A stretch of 64,000 bases of DNA from Bradyrhizobium iriomotense (GCF_018129405.1 NZ_JAFCLP010000018.1:1-64000); one strand, 5' to 3'. Shown: positions 15,203 to 23,117, counted from the first letter of the stretch. Program-made: numbers and translations. Notes: generated by a model from the sequence alone, not told the origin.

Positions 15203-16357
15203 ATGACATCAGGCGAATCCTTCTACGGCGGCATCTCCGTCTTCCGCGGCTTCACCAGCCTGATGGATCCCACGCTCTATGCGCCGCTGCCGGATGATTG
15301 GAGCATCGGTGTCGCCGACATCGTCGATTCGACCAAGGCGATCGCGGCGCAGCGCTACAAGGCGGTCAACATGGCCGGCGCGGCCGTGATCGCGGCGGTG
15401 ACCAATGCGCTGGAGGGGCGGGAATTCCCCTTCGTGTTCGGCGGCGACGGCGCGAGCTTTGCAGTCGCGCCCGGCGATCTCGACCGCGCCCGCGATGCGC
15501 TCGCGGCGACCGCCACCTGGGTGCGCGAGGACCTCGATCTGAAGATGCGCGTCGCGCTGGTGCCGGTGAGCGCCATTCGGGCACAGGGTCTCGATGTGCG
15601 CGTCGCGCGTTTCGGTCCGTCGCCGAACCTGTCCTATGCGATGTTCTCCGGTGGCGGGCTCGCCTGGGCCGATGCCGCGATGAAGCGCGGCGAGTTCGCC
15701 GTGACGGAAGCTCCGGCGGGCACGCAGCCTGACTTATCCGGCCTGTCGTGCCGCTTCGAGGTGATGCCGGCTGCGCGCGGCCTGATCCTGTCGGTGCTGG
15801 TGATGCCGGCGCGCGGCGTCGATCCGCATGCCTTCCGCAAGGTGATTGAGGATATCATCCATCTCGTCGAGCGCAGCCCGGAGGGCGGCCGCCCGGTGCC
15901 GCCGCAGGGGCCGCCGCTGAAATGGCCGCCGCAGGGGCTGGACTTCGAAGCCCGCGCCAGGCGCGGCGGTCCGCTGCTCGCGCGCAGAGCCAGTGTGCTG
16001 GCCTATACGCTGTTCGCCTATCTGATCATGCGTTTCGACCTCAAGGTCGGCGGCTTCGTGCCCAGCCTCTACAAGCGCCAGGTCGTCGAGAACTCGGACT
16101 TCCGCAAATATGACGATGGCCTGCGCATGATTCTCGACTGCACGCCGCAGCTCGAGCGCGCGTTGAGCGATCGTCTCGCGACGGCTGCGCGCGACGGCAT
16201 CGTGCGCTACGGCCTCTACCAGCAGGACGCCGCGATGATGACCTGCTTCACGCCGTCCGCGCTGCGCAGTGATCACGTCCATTTCATCGACGGCGCGCGG
16301 GGCGGCTACGCCTCGGCGGCGACGGCGCTGAAGGCGATGATGACGGCGGCGAGTTAG
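15203..16357 (+). CDS. DUF3095 family protein, class III cyclase-like N-terminus
   Basis: A 384-aa cytoplasmic protein of the DUF3095 family. Residues 36-83 read like the catalytic palm of class III nucleotidyl cyclases: GVADIVDSTKAI (the two Asp resemble metal ligands) and FVFGGDGASFAV (the turn seen as GDG in cyclases). The rest is a family-specific C-terminal region with LDCTPQLERALSDRLATAA and a short end motif HVHFIDGARGGYA. Enzymatic activity has not been assigned as far as I know. I chose ATG 15203 because the upstream extension to 15053 is Arg/Pro-rich without family character. It overlaps the convergent DUF2147 gene by 4 bases. Confidence 0.82.
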   Translation: MTSGESFYGGISVFRGFTSLMDPTLYAPLPDDWSIGVADIVDSTKAIAAQRYKAVNMAGAAVIAAVTNALEGREFPFVFGGDGASFAVAPGDLDRARDALAATATWVREDLDLKMRVALVPVSAIRAQGLDVRVARFGPSPNLSYAMFSGGGLAWADAAMKRGEFAVTEAPAGTQPDLSGLSCRFEVMPAARGLILSVLVMPARGVDPHAFRKVIEDIIHLVERSPEGGRPVPPQGPPLKWPPQGLDFEARARRGGPLLARRASVLAYTLFAYLIMRFDLKVGGFVPSLYKRQVVENSDFRKYDDGLRMILDCTPQLERALSDRLATAARDGIVRYGLYQQDAAMMTCFTPSALRSDHVHFIDGARGGYASAATALKAMMTAAS

Positions 16358-16788
16358 CGCCCCGCGCGCGTCCAGGTCTCGCCGCCGCAGAGCGCGCCGA
16401 CGCAGCCTTCGACCCGCAATGAATCCGCTGACATCACCGTGACGCTGCTCGCATAGGTGCTGCCGTCGTCGGCATTGTAGATCTGGCCCGACCATTTGTT
16501 CGGACCTGAGGGCTGCATGCCGTTGAACAGCGGCAGGCCGATCATGGGGCGCTTTGCAAGCGCGGGATTGGGATTCTTGCTGTCGGTGGCGGGCTGGCCG
16601 GTCGCGGTGTCCATGGGCTCGCGCAGCCAGACGATGTGACCGCAGAGGCCGCCGCCGCACTTGCCGATCCTGACGCGGGCGTCGCCGGCCTGGGTGAGCC
16701 AGGTCCCGTCGGCGCTCTGCGCATGCGCGGCAGTCGCGCCGAGCAGCGCAGTCAGGATGACGGAGAGGATGGCGAATCTGCTGAACAT
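16354..16788 (-). CDS. DUF2147 domain secreted protein
   Basis: A 144-aa periplasmic protein. Signal peptide about 1-23 (AILSVILTALLGATAAHAQ). The mature part is a small beta-rich DUF2147 domain: GTWLTQAGDARVRIGKCGGG, LCGHIVWL, PMIGLPLFNGM, WSGQIYNADDGSTYASSV and a Cys pair near the end (GCVGALCGGETW). Four Cys suggest disulfides. The family is thought to be lipocalin-like; ligand unknown. The start is ATG 16788; 18 codons further up are in frame but would precede the signal peptide. It sits downstream of the MATE gene on the same strand, 95 bases away. Confidence 0.85.
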   Translation of the reverse strand: MFSRFAILSVILTALLGATAAHAQSADGTWLTQAGDARVRIGKCGGGLCGHIVWLREPMDTATGQPATDSKNPNPALAKRPMIGLPLFNGMQPSGPNKWSGQIYNADDGSTYASSVTVMSADSLRVEGCVGALCGGETWTRAGR

Positions 16789-16883
16789 GGAGCGGCCCCG
16801 AAAATGGAGGCGCTTCCATAGCAGCCCGGCAAGATAGTGCAACGCCGGATTGAATCACATTCCTGCGCGCGATTTGCCTGCGC

Positions 16884-18269
16884 TCATTTGCCCCAGCGCA
16901 CGAACGCGACCGAAGCCGCGGTCAAGAGCCCGAACACGACCATGGCGCCGCCGACCAGCGCGAACAGGGTCCAGGCCGGCGCCTGCGCGGTCATGAGGCC
17001 GATCCCGCCGATCGCGACGATCAGCAGCCGCGCGGTGGAGGCCAGCACCGGACCGCCGACGCGTGCGGCGCCTTGCGAGGAGAAATACAGCGATACGCCC
17101 ATGCCGAAGAACACGAAGGCGGGGCCAGCCCAGTGGAAATAGCTGTGCGCCGCCGCCGTGACGCCGGGATCGCGCGTGAACAGCGACACCCACAGCGCGG
17201 GATCGAGCGCGACGACGAGGCCGATCGTGCCGACGGTGAGGCCGGAGGCCGCAGCCGCCGTCCAGGCCACGCGCCGCGCGCGCGCGACATGTTCGGCGCC
17301 CATCGCCATGCCGACCATCGGCACCGAGGCGATGCCGAACGCGAAGGTGATCGGGATCAGCAAGAATTCCAGCCGCGAGCCGATGCCGTAGCCGGCCAGC
17401 ATCTCGGTGCCGAAGGTCGCGAGGATCTTCGTGAAGATCAGGATGGTGAGCACGGTCTGGAGCGGCGAGAGGCAGGCGACCGCGCCGACCTTGAGGATGT
17501 CCAGGAACATCGCGCGCTCGAAATGGAACGCGCGGAAATCGAGCTGCAGCCGGCTGCGGCCGGACAGGAGATACCAGAGGAAGAAGATTGCGGCGCAGCT
17601 GAAGGCGATCAGCTGGCCGGCGGCAACGCCGGGCATGCCGAATTGCGGTACGCCGAACAGGCCGAGCCCCAGCGTGCCGCCGAGTGCGATCTGGAGCACG
17701 CTCGCCCCGATGAGCGTCATCGACGGCAGGCGCATGTCGCCGGTGCCGCGGATCACCGAGGCGAGCGTATTCACGAGCCAGATCGCGATCGCGCCGGAGA
17801 ACAGCACCTGTGAATAGCTGCTGGCTTCCTCGAGCACGCGCTCGCGGCCGCCGAGCAGCGTGAAGAACGAGCGGCCGAACACCAGCATCATCGCCGTGAA
17901 GAACAGTCCGCCGCAGAGGCCGATGATGGCGGCATGCAGCGCGAGCGTCGCGGCGCGGTCGCGATTTCCCGCGCCGAGGGCGCGGCTGATCGCCGACGAC
18001 ACGCCGCCGCCCATCGCGCCCGCGCTCATCATCTGCGTCAGCATCGCGAACGGAAACACCAGTGCGATCGCAGCCAGCGGGATGGTGCCGAGCCGGCCGA
18101 TATAGGAGGTCTCGGCAATCGCGACCAGCGTGCTGCCGACCATCGCGATCATGTTGGGGATGGCGAGCCGCAACAGCGTCGGCAGGATCGGCGCGGTCAG
18201 CAGGCTCGCGATGGGGGAGGCGGCCGGGGCTCGGGGCGGCACGGCATCTAGCGGGGCGTCGATCGTCAT
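16884..18269 (-). CDS. MATE family efflux transporter
   Basis: Cation-coupled multidrug/toxin exporter (461 aa) with about 12 membrane segments in two homologous halves. Typical MATE features: AIPNMIAMVGSTLVAIAETS in the first helices with YIGRLGT, and repeated Gly/Ser-rich helices such as SAGAMGGGVSSAISRALGAG. I use the ATG at 18269 because a TATAAT hexamer lies immediately before the alternative ATG at 18305, which implies that the upstream ATG falls within the promoter. The substrate cannot be predicted. It neighbours a GNAT gene transcribed the same way 83 bases upstream, with no shared function evident. Confidence 0.93.
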   Translation of the reverse strand: MTIDAPLDAVPPRAPAASPIASLLTAPILPTLLRLAIPNMIAMVGSTLVAIAETSYIGRLGTIPLAAIALVFPFAMLTQMMSAGAMGGGVSSAISRALGAGNRDRAATLALHAAIIGLCGGLFFTAMMLVFGRSFFTLLGGRERVLEEASSYSQVLFSGAIAIWLVNTLASVIRGTGDMRLPSMTLIGASVLQIALGGTLGLGLFGVPQFGMPGVAAGQLIAFSCAAIFFLWYLLSGRSRLQLDFRAFHFERAMFLDILKVGAVACLSPLQTVLTILIFTKILATFGTEMLAGYGIGSRLEFLLIPITFAFGIASVPMVGMAMGAEHVARARRVAWTAAAASGLTVGTIGLVVALDPALWVSLFTRDPGVTAAAHSYFHWAGPAFVFFGMGVSLYFSSQGAARVGGPVLASTARLLIVAIGGIGLMTAQAPAWTLFALVGGAMVVFGLLTAASVAFVRWGK

Positions 18270-18305
18270 GTGCCACGGTGCGGAATATTGAATGATGATC
18301 GACAT

Positions 18306-18311
18306 ATTATA
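18306..18311 (-). promoter_or_regulatory. Consensus -10 box for the MATE gene
   Basis: TATAAT on the minus strand, about 37 bases before the preferred start codon. The -35 region 17 bases further up is poor. It supports the shorter MATE start. Confidence 0.4.
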
Positions 18312-18352
18312 GGGCGCGCGAGGCCCGCGCCAGCCCCCATCTCACGCAGGGC

Positions 18353-18880
18353 TCACCAGGGCAGGCCGCATAGGTCGATGGTGCCCAGCGTCGGGGCGCG
18401 GACGATGTCGAAGACGTAGGGTGCCATGTAGTCGAAGCGAATTCGCCCTTCCGGCTGCTCGCAATAGACGTCACCTCTGAACGGTTGCCATTTGCGGGCC
18501 TCGTAGAACGCGAAATTGTGCGGTTCGCAGAACAGCAGCCCGAAGCGGACCGCCTCGTTGGCGCGCATGGTATGCACCGCCGCGTCGATCGCGATCGTCG
18601 CGTAGCCGCGGCCGCGCCGGTCCTCGCGCGTGCAGACGCCGCCGATGCCGCCGACGTGAACCTTCTGTCCATTCCAGGTCACGGTGCGGAAGTACACGCC
18701 GACATGGCAGACGAGCCCGTCCTCGGGCGTCTCGAGCAGCACGCGCAGATGGGCGTTCTCCCATTTGACGTGAGCCCAGGGCTTGTCTGCGACCAACTGC
18801 GGTCCCCAGACCGCCTGATGCAGCGGCTCCGCAATCGGCCACGAGGCGTCGCCGTTCAAAATGTCGATCTCGATGCTCAT
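18353..18880 (-). CDS. GNAT family N-acetyltransferase
   Basis: Acetyl-CoA dependent transferase (175 aa). The central strand HVGGIGGVCT followed by REDRRGRGYATIAIDAAVH is the GNAT motif A, where the R-x-x-G-x-G/A loop binds the acetyl-CoA pyrophosphate. LLFCEPHNFAFYEARKWQPF is motif B with the usual FYxxxG/W turn. The ATG at 18880 has AAGGA about 8 bases upstream; a GTG at 18895 is the only longer option. The acceptor substrate is unknown; the arrangement resembles small aminoglycoside-like or eis-like GNATs only superficially. Confidence 0.87.
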   Translation of the reverse strand: MSIEIDILNGDASWPIAEPLHQAVWGPQLVADKPWAHVKWENAHLRVLLETPEDGLVCHVGVYFRTVTWNGQKVHVGGIGGVCTREDRRGRGYATIAIDAAVHTMRANEAVRFGLLFCEPHNFAFYEARKWQPFRGDVYCEQPEGRIRFDYMAPYVFDIVRAPTLGTIDLCGLPW

Positions 18881-19014
18881 GGCGTTGTCCTTCACAGCTC
18901 CGCTTCGTGGCGCGTTTGTTCTGTCTTAAGCGCTTCAAAGGCAATGATATTTTATGGCGAACCGCAGGTTTGATCGACGGCGGCGCGTTGCGACGAATTT
19001 GTGCATTCGGGGAA

Positions 19015-19086
19015 GGTCACCCCATCACGCCTTTTCGCAAATTCTGAGGTATTTAATGGCAACGGAACCTTCTATAAGGGGTGACC
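19015..19086. promoter_or_regulatory. Widely spaced inverted repeat around the sodB promoter
   Basis: GGTCACCCC at 19015-19023 and its exact complement GGGGTGACC at 19078-19086. The centres are 63 bp apart, about six helical turns. The right arm lies within the spacer of the EcfG-type promoter and right after TATAA. It may be a looping operator or an RNA stem. Confidence 0.45.
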
Positions 19087-19089
19087 GTT
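19064..19089 (+). promoter_or_regulatory. EcfG-type promoter of sodB
   Basis: GGAACC (19064-19069), 16 bases, CGTT (19086-19089), matching the EcfG consensus at every conserved base. Predicted start near 19095, giving a leader of about 28 bases before the ATG at 19123. Confidence 0.7.
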
Positions 19090-19122
19090 AGAACGTTCCC
19101 CACCAGTTGCGGACAAGAAGCC

Positions 19123-19719
19123 ATGACCTTTACGCTGCCCCCACTCCCTTACGCCTATGACGCCCTCGGCCAGTACATGTCGAAGGAGACGCTGGAATAT
19201 CACCACGACAAGCATCATCAGGCCTACGTCACCAACGGCAACAACGCGCTCAAGGGGACCGAATGGGAAGGCAAGTCCCTTGAAGAGATCGTCAAGGGCT
19301 CGTTCGGCAAGAACCCGGCCGTGTTCAACAATGCCGGCCAGCACTACAATCACATCCACTTCTGGAGCTGGATGAAGCCCAATGGCGGCGGCACCAAGCT
19401 GCCGGGCAAGCTCGAGAAGAAGATCAACGAGGACCTCGGCGGCTTCGAGAAGTTCAAGACCGACTTCCAGGCGGCCGGCGTCGGCCAGTTCGGCTCCGGC
19501 TGGGCCTGGCTCCAGGTCAAGAACGGCAAGCTCGAGATCTCCAAGACCCCGAATGGCGAGAATCCGCTGGTGCACGGTGCCACCCCGATCCTCGGCGTCG
19601 ACGTCTGGGAGCACTCCTACTACATCGACTACCGCAACCGCCGTCCCGACTATCTCAAGGCGTTCGTCGAGAACCTCGTGAACTGGGAATACGTCGAGTC
19701 CCTGTTCGAGAAGGCCTGA
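19123..19719 (+). CDS. sodB: Superoxide dismutase, Fe/Mn family (Fe-type)
   Basis: Cytoplasmic superoxide dismutase (198 aa): superoxide to oxygen and peroxide. Metal ligands read as H27 (in LEYHHDKHH), H77 (in QHYNHIHFW), D160 and H164 (in GVDVWEHSYY). Gln73 in AGQHYNH sits where E. coli SodB has its active-site Gln69, which favours the iron form, though cambialistic use of Mn is possible. FGSGWAWL is present. The frame is open upstream to 19081, but the ATG at 19123 gives the normal N-terminus. The upstream EcfG-type promoter makes it a likely general-stress target. A hairpin with TTTTT follows. Confidence 0.97.
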   Translation: MTFTLPPLPYAYDALGQYMSKETLEYHHDKHHQAYVTNGNNALKGTEWEGKSLEEIVKGSFGKNPAVFNNAGQHYNHIHFWSWMKPNGGGTKLPGKLEKKINEDLGGFEKFKTDFQAAGVGQFGSGWAWLQVKNGKLEISKTPNGENPLVHGATPILGVDVWEHSYYIDYRNRRPDYLKAFVENLVNWEYVESLFEKA

Positions 19720-19730
19720 GTTCTCACCTC

Positions 19731-19834
19731 GTCATTCCGGGGCGGCGCGTCAGCGCCGAGCCCGGAATCCATCGGGCGTCAGTCCGCATGGAGAAATGGA
19801 TTCCGGGCTCGCGCTACGCGCGCCCCGGAATGAC
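19731..19834. repeat. Palindromic intergenic repeat, family A (copy 2)
   Basis: GTCATTCCGGGGCG at one end and CGCCCCGGAATGAC at the other, with inner inverted segments including ATGGATTCCGGGCTCG. It lies directly after sodB. Confidence 0.85.
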
Positions 19835-19838
19835 AGAC

Positions 19839-19867
19839 AAGGCGGTCGCATCGGCGGCCGCCTTTTT
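19839..19867 (+). terminator. Rho-independent terminator after sodB
   Basis: AAGGCGG paired with CCGCCTT, then a T run (19863-19867). It lies downstream of the family A repeat. Confidence 0.65.
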
Positions 19868-19982
19868 GCTGTGCGGAATTGCCCTGCGCGGTGCGCGTAT
19901 CGGCCTGTGATCGTACCGTTTGCATCGCGTTTGCGGCGCCCTTAATCAGGTTGGGCATCACCCTCGAGCCGCTCCACACCCA

Positions 19983-20594
19983 TTGTCAGAACTTCCCCCG
20001 AAAGCCCCGGCGCCTGCCGAGGACGCGGAGTCCGAGCCGCGGCCGGGACGCGTGCGCAAGCCGATCGGCTGGTCGACCATCATCATCGCGGCCCTCGTGG
20101 CGGTGAGCGCGGCGCTGGTGTGGCGACGTGACGGCACCGACGGTGTTCTGGACATTCTCACCCACGATCTCTCCCTGTTCGGCGGCATCCTGCCGCGCGT
20201 GCTGGCCGGCTGCCTGTTAGGGGCCTTCATCTCCGAGATCCTGCCGCACGAAAAAGTCTCGCGCTCGCTCGGGCCGAAATCCGGCCTGATGGGCCTTCTG
20301 ATCGGCACCGCCTTCGGCGCGATCCTGCCCGGCGGCCCCTTCACCGCCTATCCGGTGGCGAGCGCGCTGCTCGCGGTCGGCGCCGATTTCGGCGCCACCA
20401 TCGCCATGGTCGTGAGCTGGACGCTGATCGGCTACGGCCGGGCGGTGGCCTGGGAAATCCCGATCATGGGCACCGATTTCACGCTGTGGCGGATCGTGAT
20501 CTCGTTGCCGCTGCCGGTGCTCGCAGGCGCCCTCGGCCGCTTCGTCTATGTCAGGCTCTATACGAAGCCGCTCGCGAAGGACGACGAGAGTTGA
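19983..20594 (+). CDS. YraQ/DUF318-type permease, N-terminal half protein
   Basis: A membrane protein of about 203 aa that corresponds to one half of the usual two-repeat permease of this family. After a polar N-terminus come hydrophobic segments and the repeat motif ILPGGPFTAYPVASALLAVG, then RAVAWEIPIMGTDF. The next gene carries the matching second repeat. The start is uncertain: no ATG exists, and I picked TTG 19983; TTG 19920 is possible. The stop overlaps the next start by 4 bases (TTGA). The two products probably act together. Transported substrate unknown; relatives are proposed to move metal or oxyanion-like solutes. Confidence 0.75.
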   Translation: MSELPPKAPAPAEDAESEPRPGRVRKPIGWSTIIIAALVAVSAALVWRRDGTDGVLDILTHDLSLFGGILPRVLAGCLLGAFISEILPHEKVSRSLGPKSGLMGLLIGTAFGAILPGGPFTAYPVASALLAVGADFGATIAMVVSWTLIGYGRAVAWEIPIMGTDFTLWRIVISLPLPVLAGALGRFVYVRLYTKPLAKDDES

Positions 20595-21091
20595 GCGCGG
20601 CGCTTCTGATCGACGTCCTGCTGTGGGGCTCGGTGCTTGGCGTCGGCCTGATCGCCTTTCGCCGCGGCCCGCCGGTGTTCAAGGCATCCTTACGCGAAGG
20701 CTCGATGGACTTCATCAACATCGTGCCGCGGATTGCGCTAGGGGTGATCGGCTCCGGCTACATCGCCGCGATCATCCCGCAGGAGGTGATCACCGGCTGG
20801 CTCGGCCCGGACAGCGGCTGGCTCGGGGTTGCCACCGCCGTGGTCGCCGGTGCGGCCACGCCCGGCGGCCCCGTGATCGGCTTCTCCATCGGCACGGTGG
20901 CGCTGAAGTCCGGCGGCGGGGTGCCGCAGGTGGTCGCCTATGTCGTGGCCTGGGCGCTGTTTGCCTTCCAGCGGGTGATTTTGTGGGAAATCCCGTTCAT
21001 GCCGGCCCGCTTCGTCTGGTTCCGCTGCGCCGTCTCGGTGCCGTTCCCCTTCGTGGCGGCCGCCATCGCCATGGTGATCGGCAAGCCTTGA
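20591..21091 (+). CDS. YraQ/DUF318-type permease, C-terminal half protein
   Basis: A 166-aa membrane protein, partner of the previous gene. It has four or so hydrophobic segments with TPGGPVIGFSIGTVALKSGG mirroring the LPGGPFTAYP motif upstream, and RVILWEIPFMPARF mirroring AWEIPIMG, so the two genes encode internal repeats of one permease. TTG start, overlapping the previous stop (TTGA). A longer in-frame reading to 20486 lies inside the upstream gene and is unlikely. Expected to form a heterodimer in the inner membrane. Confidence 0.75.
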   Translation: MSAALLIDVLLWGSVLGVGLIAFRRGPPVFKASLREGSMDFINIVPRIALGVIGSGYIAAIIPQEVITGWLGPDSGWLGVATAVVAGAATPGGPVIGFSIGTVALKSGGGVPQVVAYVVAWALFAFQRVILWEIPFMPARFVWFRCAVSVPFPFVAAAIAMVIGKP

Positions 21092-21109
21092 GCGGGCCTC
21101 CATCCACCG

Positions 21110-21188
21110 TCATTCCGGGGCGATGCGCAGCATCGAACCCGGAATCTCGAGATTCCGGGTCTGGTCCTTCGGACCATCCCGGAATGAC
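21110..21188. repeat. Palindromic intergenic repeat, family A (copy 3)
   Basis: GTCATTCCGGGGCGATGCG through CCATCCCGGAATGAC, with an inner perfect AATCTCGAGATT palindrome. It separates the split permease from the zinc operon. Confidence 0.85.
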
Positions 21189-21211
21189 GAGGTGGGCCCG
21201 TGGACAGGGGT

Positions 21212-21230
21212 AATGTTATAATATAACGTT
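21212..21230 (+). promoter_or_regulatory. Zur-like operator of the zinc operon
   Basis: Perfect 13-bp palindrome GTTATA-A-TATAAC (21215-21227) with flanks that keep most of the symmetry over 19 bases. AT-rich in a GC-rich neighbourhood and of the form recognised by alphaproteobacterial Zur/Fur proteins. It ends 5 bases before the first start codon, so bound repressor would block initiation. Confidence 0.75.
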
Positions 21231-21235
21231 CTGGG

Positions 21236-21478
21236 ATGGTTCCCGCCGCGTCCCACGCCCACCAGCACGACCATGCGCATGGCCACTCTCATGGCCATTC
21301 CCATGACCACGCGCATGGGCACGACCACACCCACGCCCATGTCCACGATGCGGCCTCGCCGCATCCGGCCCAGGCGGCGCCCTGGTCGATCCTGCGCATG
21401 ACCATGGCGGGCCGCTTCGCGGCTGCGCTCGCCGTCTGCGCCGTGCTCTGGGGCGTCGTCTTCCTGGCGATGAGGTGA
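21236..21478 (+). CDS. His-rich membrane miniprotein of the zinc operon
   Basis: An 80-aa protein. Residues 7-45 are a repeat of His with Asp, Gly, Ala and Ser (about 16 His), suited to bind zinc or related metals. Residues about 58-78 form one hydrophobic helix (FAAALAVCAVLWGVVFLAM). It is the first gene behind the Zur-like box, and its stop overlaps the next gene's possible GTG start. No clear Shine-Dalgarno precedes the ATG, which is only 5 bases after the operator; translation may be leaderless or from a very short leader. A metal-buffering or delivery role beside ZnuABC is inference. Confidence 0.75.
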   Translation: MVPAASHAHQHDHAHGHSHGHSHDHAHGHDHTHAHVHDAASPHPAQAAPWSILRMTMAGRFAAALAVCAVLWGVVFLAMR

Positions 21479-21480
21479 GG

Positions 21481-22236
21481 ATGGCGGCGCTGCATTTCCA
21501 CAACGTCACGCTGGGCTATGACCGGCATCCTGCCGTGCACCATCTCAACGGCGAGGTTGCGCGAGGCGCGCTGGTTGCCGTGATCGGCCCGAACGGTGCC
21601 GGCAAGTCGACGCTGCTGCGCGGCATCGTCGGCATCCTGAGGCCGCTCGACGGCAACATCCATCTCGGCGGGCTCGATGCCCGCGACATCGCCTATCTGC
21701 CGCAGAGCGCGGAGATCGACCGCAGCTTCCCGATTTCGGTGTTCGATTTCGTCGGCACCGGGCTGTGGCGCAACGCCGGCCTGTTCGGCGGCATCGGCAA
21801 GGCCGCACGCCAGAAGATTCTCCGTGCGATCGCGTCCGTCGGTCTCAACGGCTTCGAGAATCGTCCGATCGGCACGCTCTCCGGCGGCCAGATGCAGCGC
21901 GTGCTGTTCGCGCGCGTGCTGCTCCAGGACGCCAGCCTGATCGTGCTCGACGAACCTTTCAATGCCATCGACAGCAAGACCACGGCCGACCTGCTTGGGC
22001 TGGTCAAGCACTGGCATGGCGAGGGCCGCACCGTGCTCGCCGCGCTGCACGACATGGAGATGGTGCGCAATCATTTCACCGAGACGCTGGTGCTGGCGCG
22101 CGGTCCCGTGGCCTGGGGGCCGACGGCGGAGGTGCTGACGCCGGAGAATCTGATGGTCGCGATGCGGATGTGCGAGGCCTTCGACGACACCGCCGCGGCC
22201 TGCGCGGCCGATGATATCAGCTCGCGGGCGGCCTGA
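21481..22236 (+). CDS. znuC: Zinc ABC transporter, ATP-binding protein
   Basis: ABC ATPase (251 aa) that powers metal import. Walker A GPNGAGKST (36-44), Q-loop in YLPQSAEID (about 72-80), signature LSGGQMQR (133-140), Walker B LIVLDEPF (about 153-160) and switch His in ALHDME. YLPQSAEIDRSFPISV is typical of the Mn/Zn subfamily. I chose ATG 21481 with GAGG just upstream; a GTG at 21475 is two codons longer. It lies in operon order miniprotein-znuC-znuB-znuA behind a Zur-like box, so zinc is the likely metal, though manganese cannot be excluded from sequence. Confidence 0.92.
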   Translation: MAALHFHNVTLGYDRHPAVHHLNGEVARGALVAVIGPNGAGKSTLLRGIVGILRPLDGNIHLGGLDARDIAYLPQSAEIDRSFPISVFDFVGTGLWRNAGLFGGIGKAARQKILRAIASVGLNGFENRPIGTLSGGQMQRVLFARVLLQDASLIVLDEPFNAIDSKTTADLLGLVKHWHGEGRTVLAALHDMEMVRNHFTETLVLARGPVAWGPTAEVLTPENLMVAMRMCEAFDDTAAACAADDISSRAA

Positions 22237-22242
22237 TATCCG

Positions 22243-23112
22243 ATGGTCTATGACGCGCTGATCGGTCCGTTCACCGAATTCGAGTTCATGCGGCGGGCGC
22301 TTGCCGCCGTGATCGCGCTGTCGCTGGCCGGCGCGCCGATCGGCGTATTTCTGATGCTGCGGCGGATGAGCCTCGTCGGCGACGCCATGGCGCATGCGAT
22401 CCTGCCCGGCGCCGCTGTCGGCTTCCTGCTCTCCGGTCTCAACCTGTTCGCGATGACGGCCGGCGGCCTGATCGCCGGCTTTGCCGTGGCGATCCTCGCC
22501 GGCGTGGTCGCGCGCTCGACTGGGCTGAAGGAGGACGCCTCGCTTGCGACCTTCTATCTGGCCTCGCTGGCGCTTGGCGTCACCATCGTCTCGATCAAGG
22601 GCACCAATATCGACCTCTTGCACGTGCTGTTCGGCAACATCCTCGCCATGGACGACCAGACGCTGCTGGTGGTCGCTTTCAACGCCACGGTGACGCTGCT
22701 GGTGCTCGCGGTGATCTACCGCCCACTGGTGATCGAGAGTGTCGATCCGCTGTTCCTGCGCACCGTGAGCCGGGCCGGGGGCCCTGCGCATCTCGCCTTC
22801 CTGGCGCTGGTCGTCATCAACCTCGTCAACGGCTTTCAGGCGCTGGGTACTCTGCTGGCGGTGGGCCTGATGATCCTGCCCGCGGGCATCGCAAGGTTCT
22901 GGTCGCGCGATCTCACCGCGATGATCTGCATCGCCGTGGTGACCGCTGCTGTCTCCGGCTATGCCGGCCTGGTGCTGTCGTTCCAGACCCGCGTCCCCTC
23001 AGGCCCCGCGATCATTCTCGTGGCGACGGTGCTCTACGTCGTTTCCGTCCTGTTCGGGCGCGTCGGCGGCATCGTCCGGCAGCTGTTTCCCGGCCGGCAT
23101 CTGGAGGCGTGA
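22243..23112 (+). CDS. znuB: Zinc ABC transporter, permease protein
   Basis: Integral membrane subunit (289 aa) of the ABC-3 metal import family, with about eight hydrophobic segments. Family features include EFMRRALAAVIALSLAGAPI at the start, the coupling-helix region MSLVGDAMAHAILPGAAVGF, and VGLMILPAGIARFW late in the protein. Its ATG is 6 bases after the znuC stop, and its stop is followed within 6 bases by znuA. It works with the ATPase and the periplasmic binding protein to bring in zinc. Confidence 0.93.
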   Translation: MVYDALIGPFTEFEFMRRALAAVIALSLAGAPIGVFLMLRRMSLVGDAMAHAILPGAAVGFLLSGLNLFAMTAGGLIAGFAVAILAGVVARSTGLKEDASLATFYLASLALGVTIVSIKGTNIDLLHVLFGNILAMDDQTLLVVAFNATVTLLVLAVIYRPLVIESVDPLFLRTVSRAGGPAHLAFLALVVINLVNGFQALGTLLAVGLMILPAGIARFWSRDLTAMICIAVVTAAVSGYAGLVLSFQTRVPSGPAIILVATVLYVVSVLFGRVGGIVRQLFPGRHLEA

Positions 23113-23117
23113 CCGCG

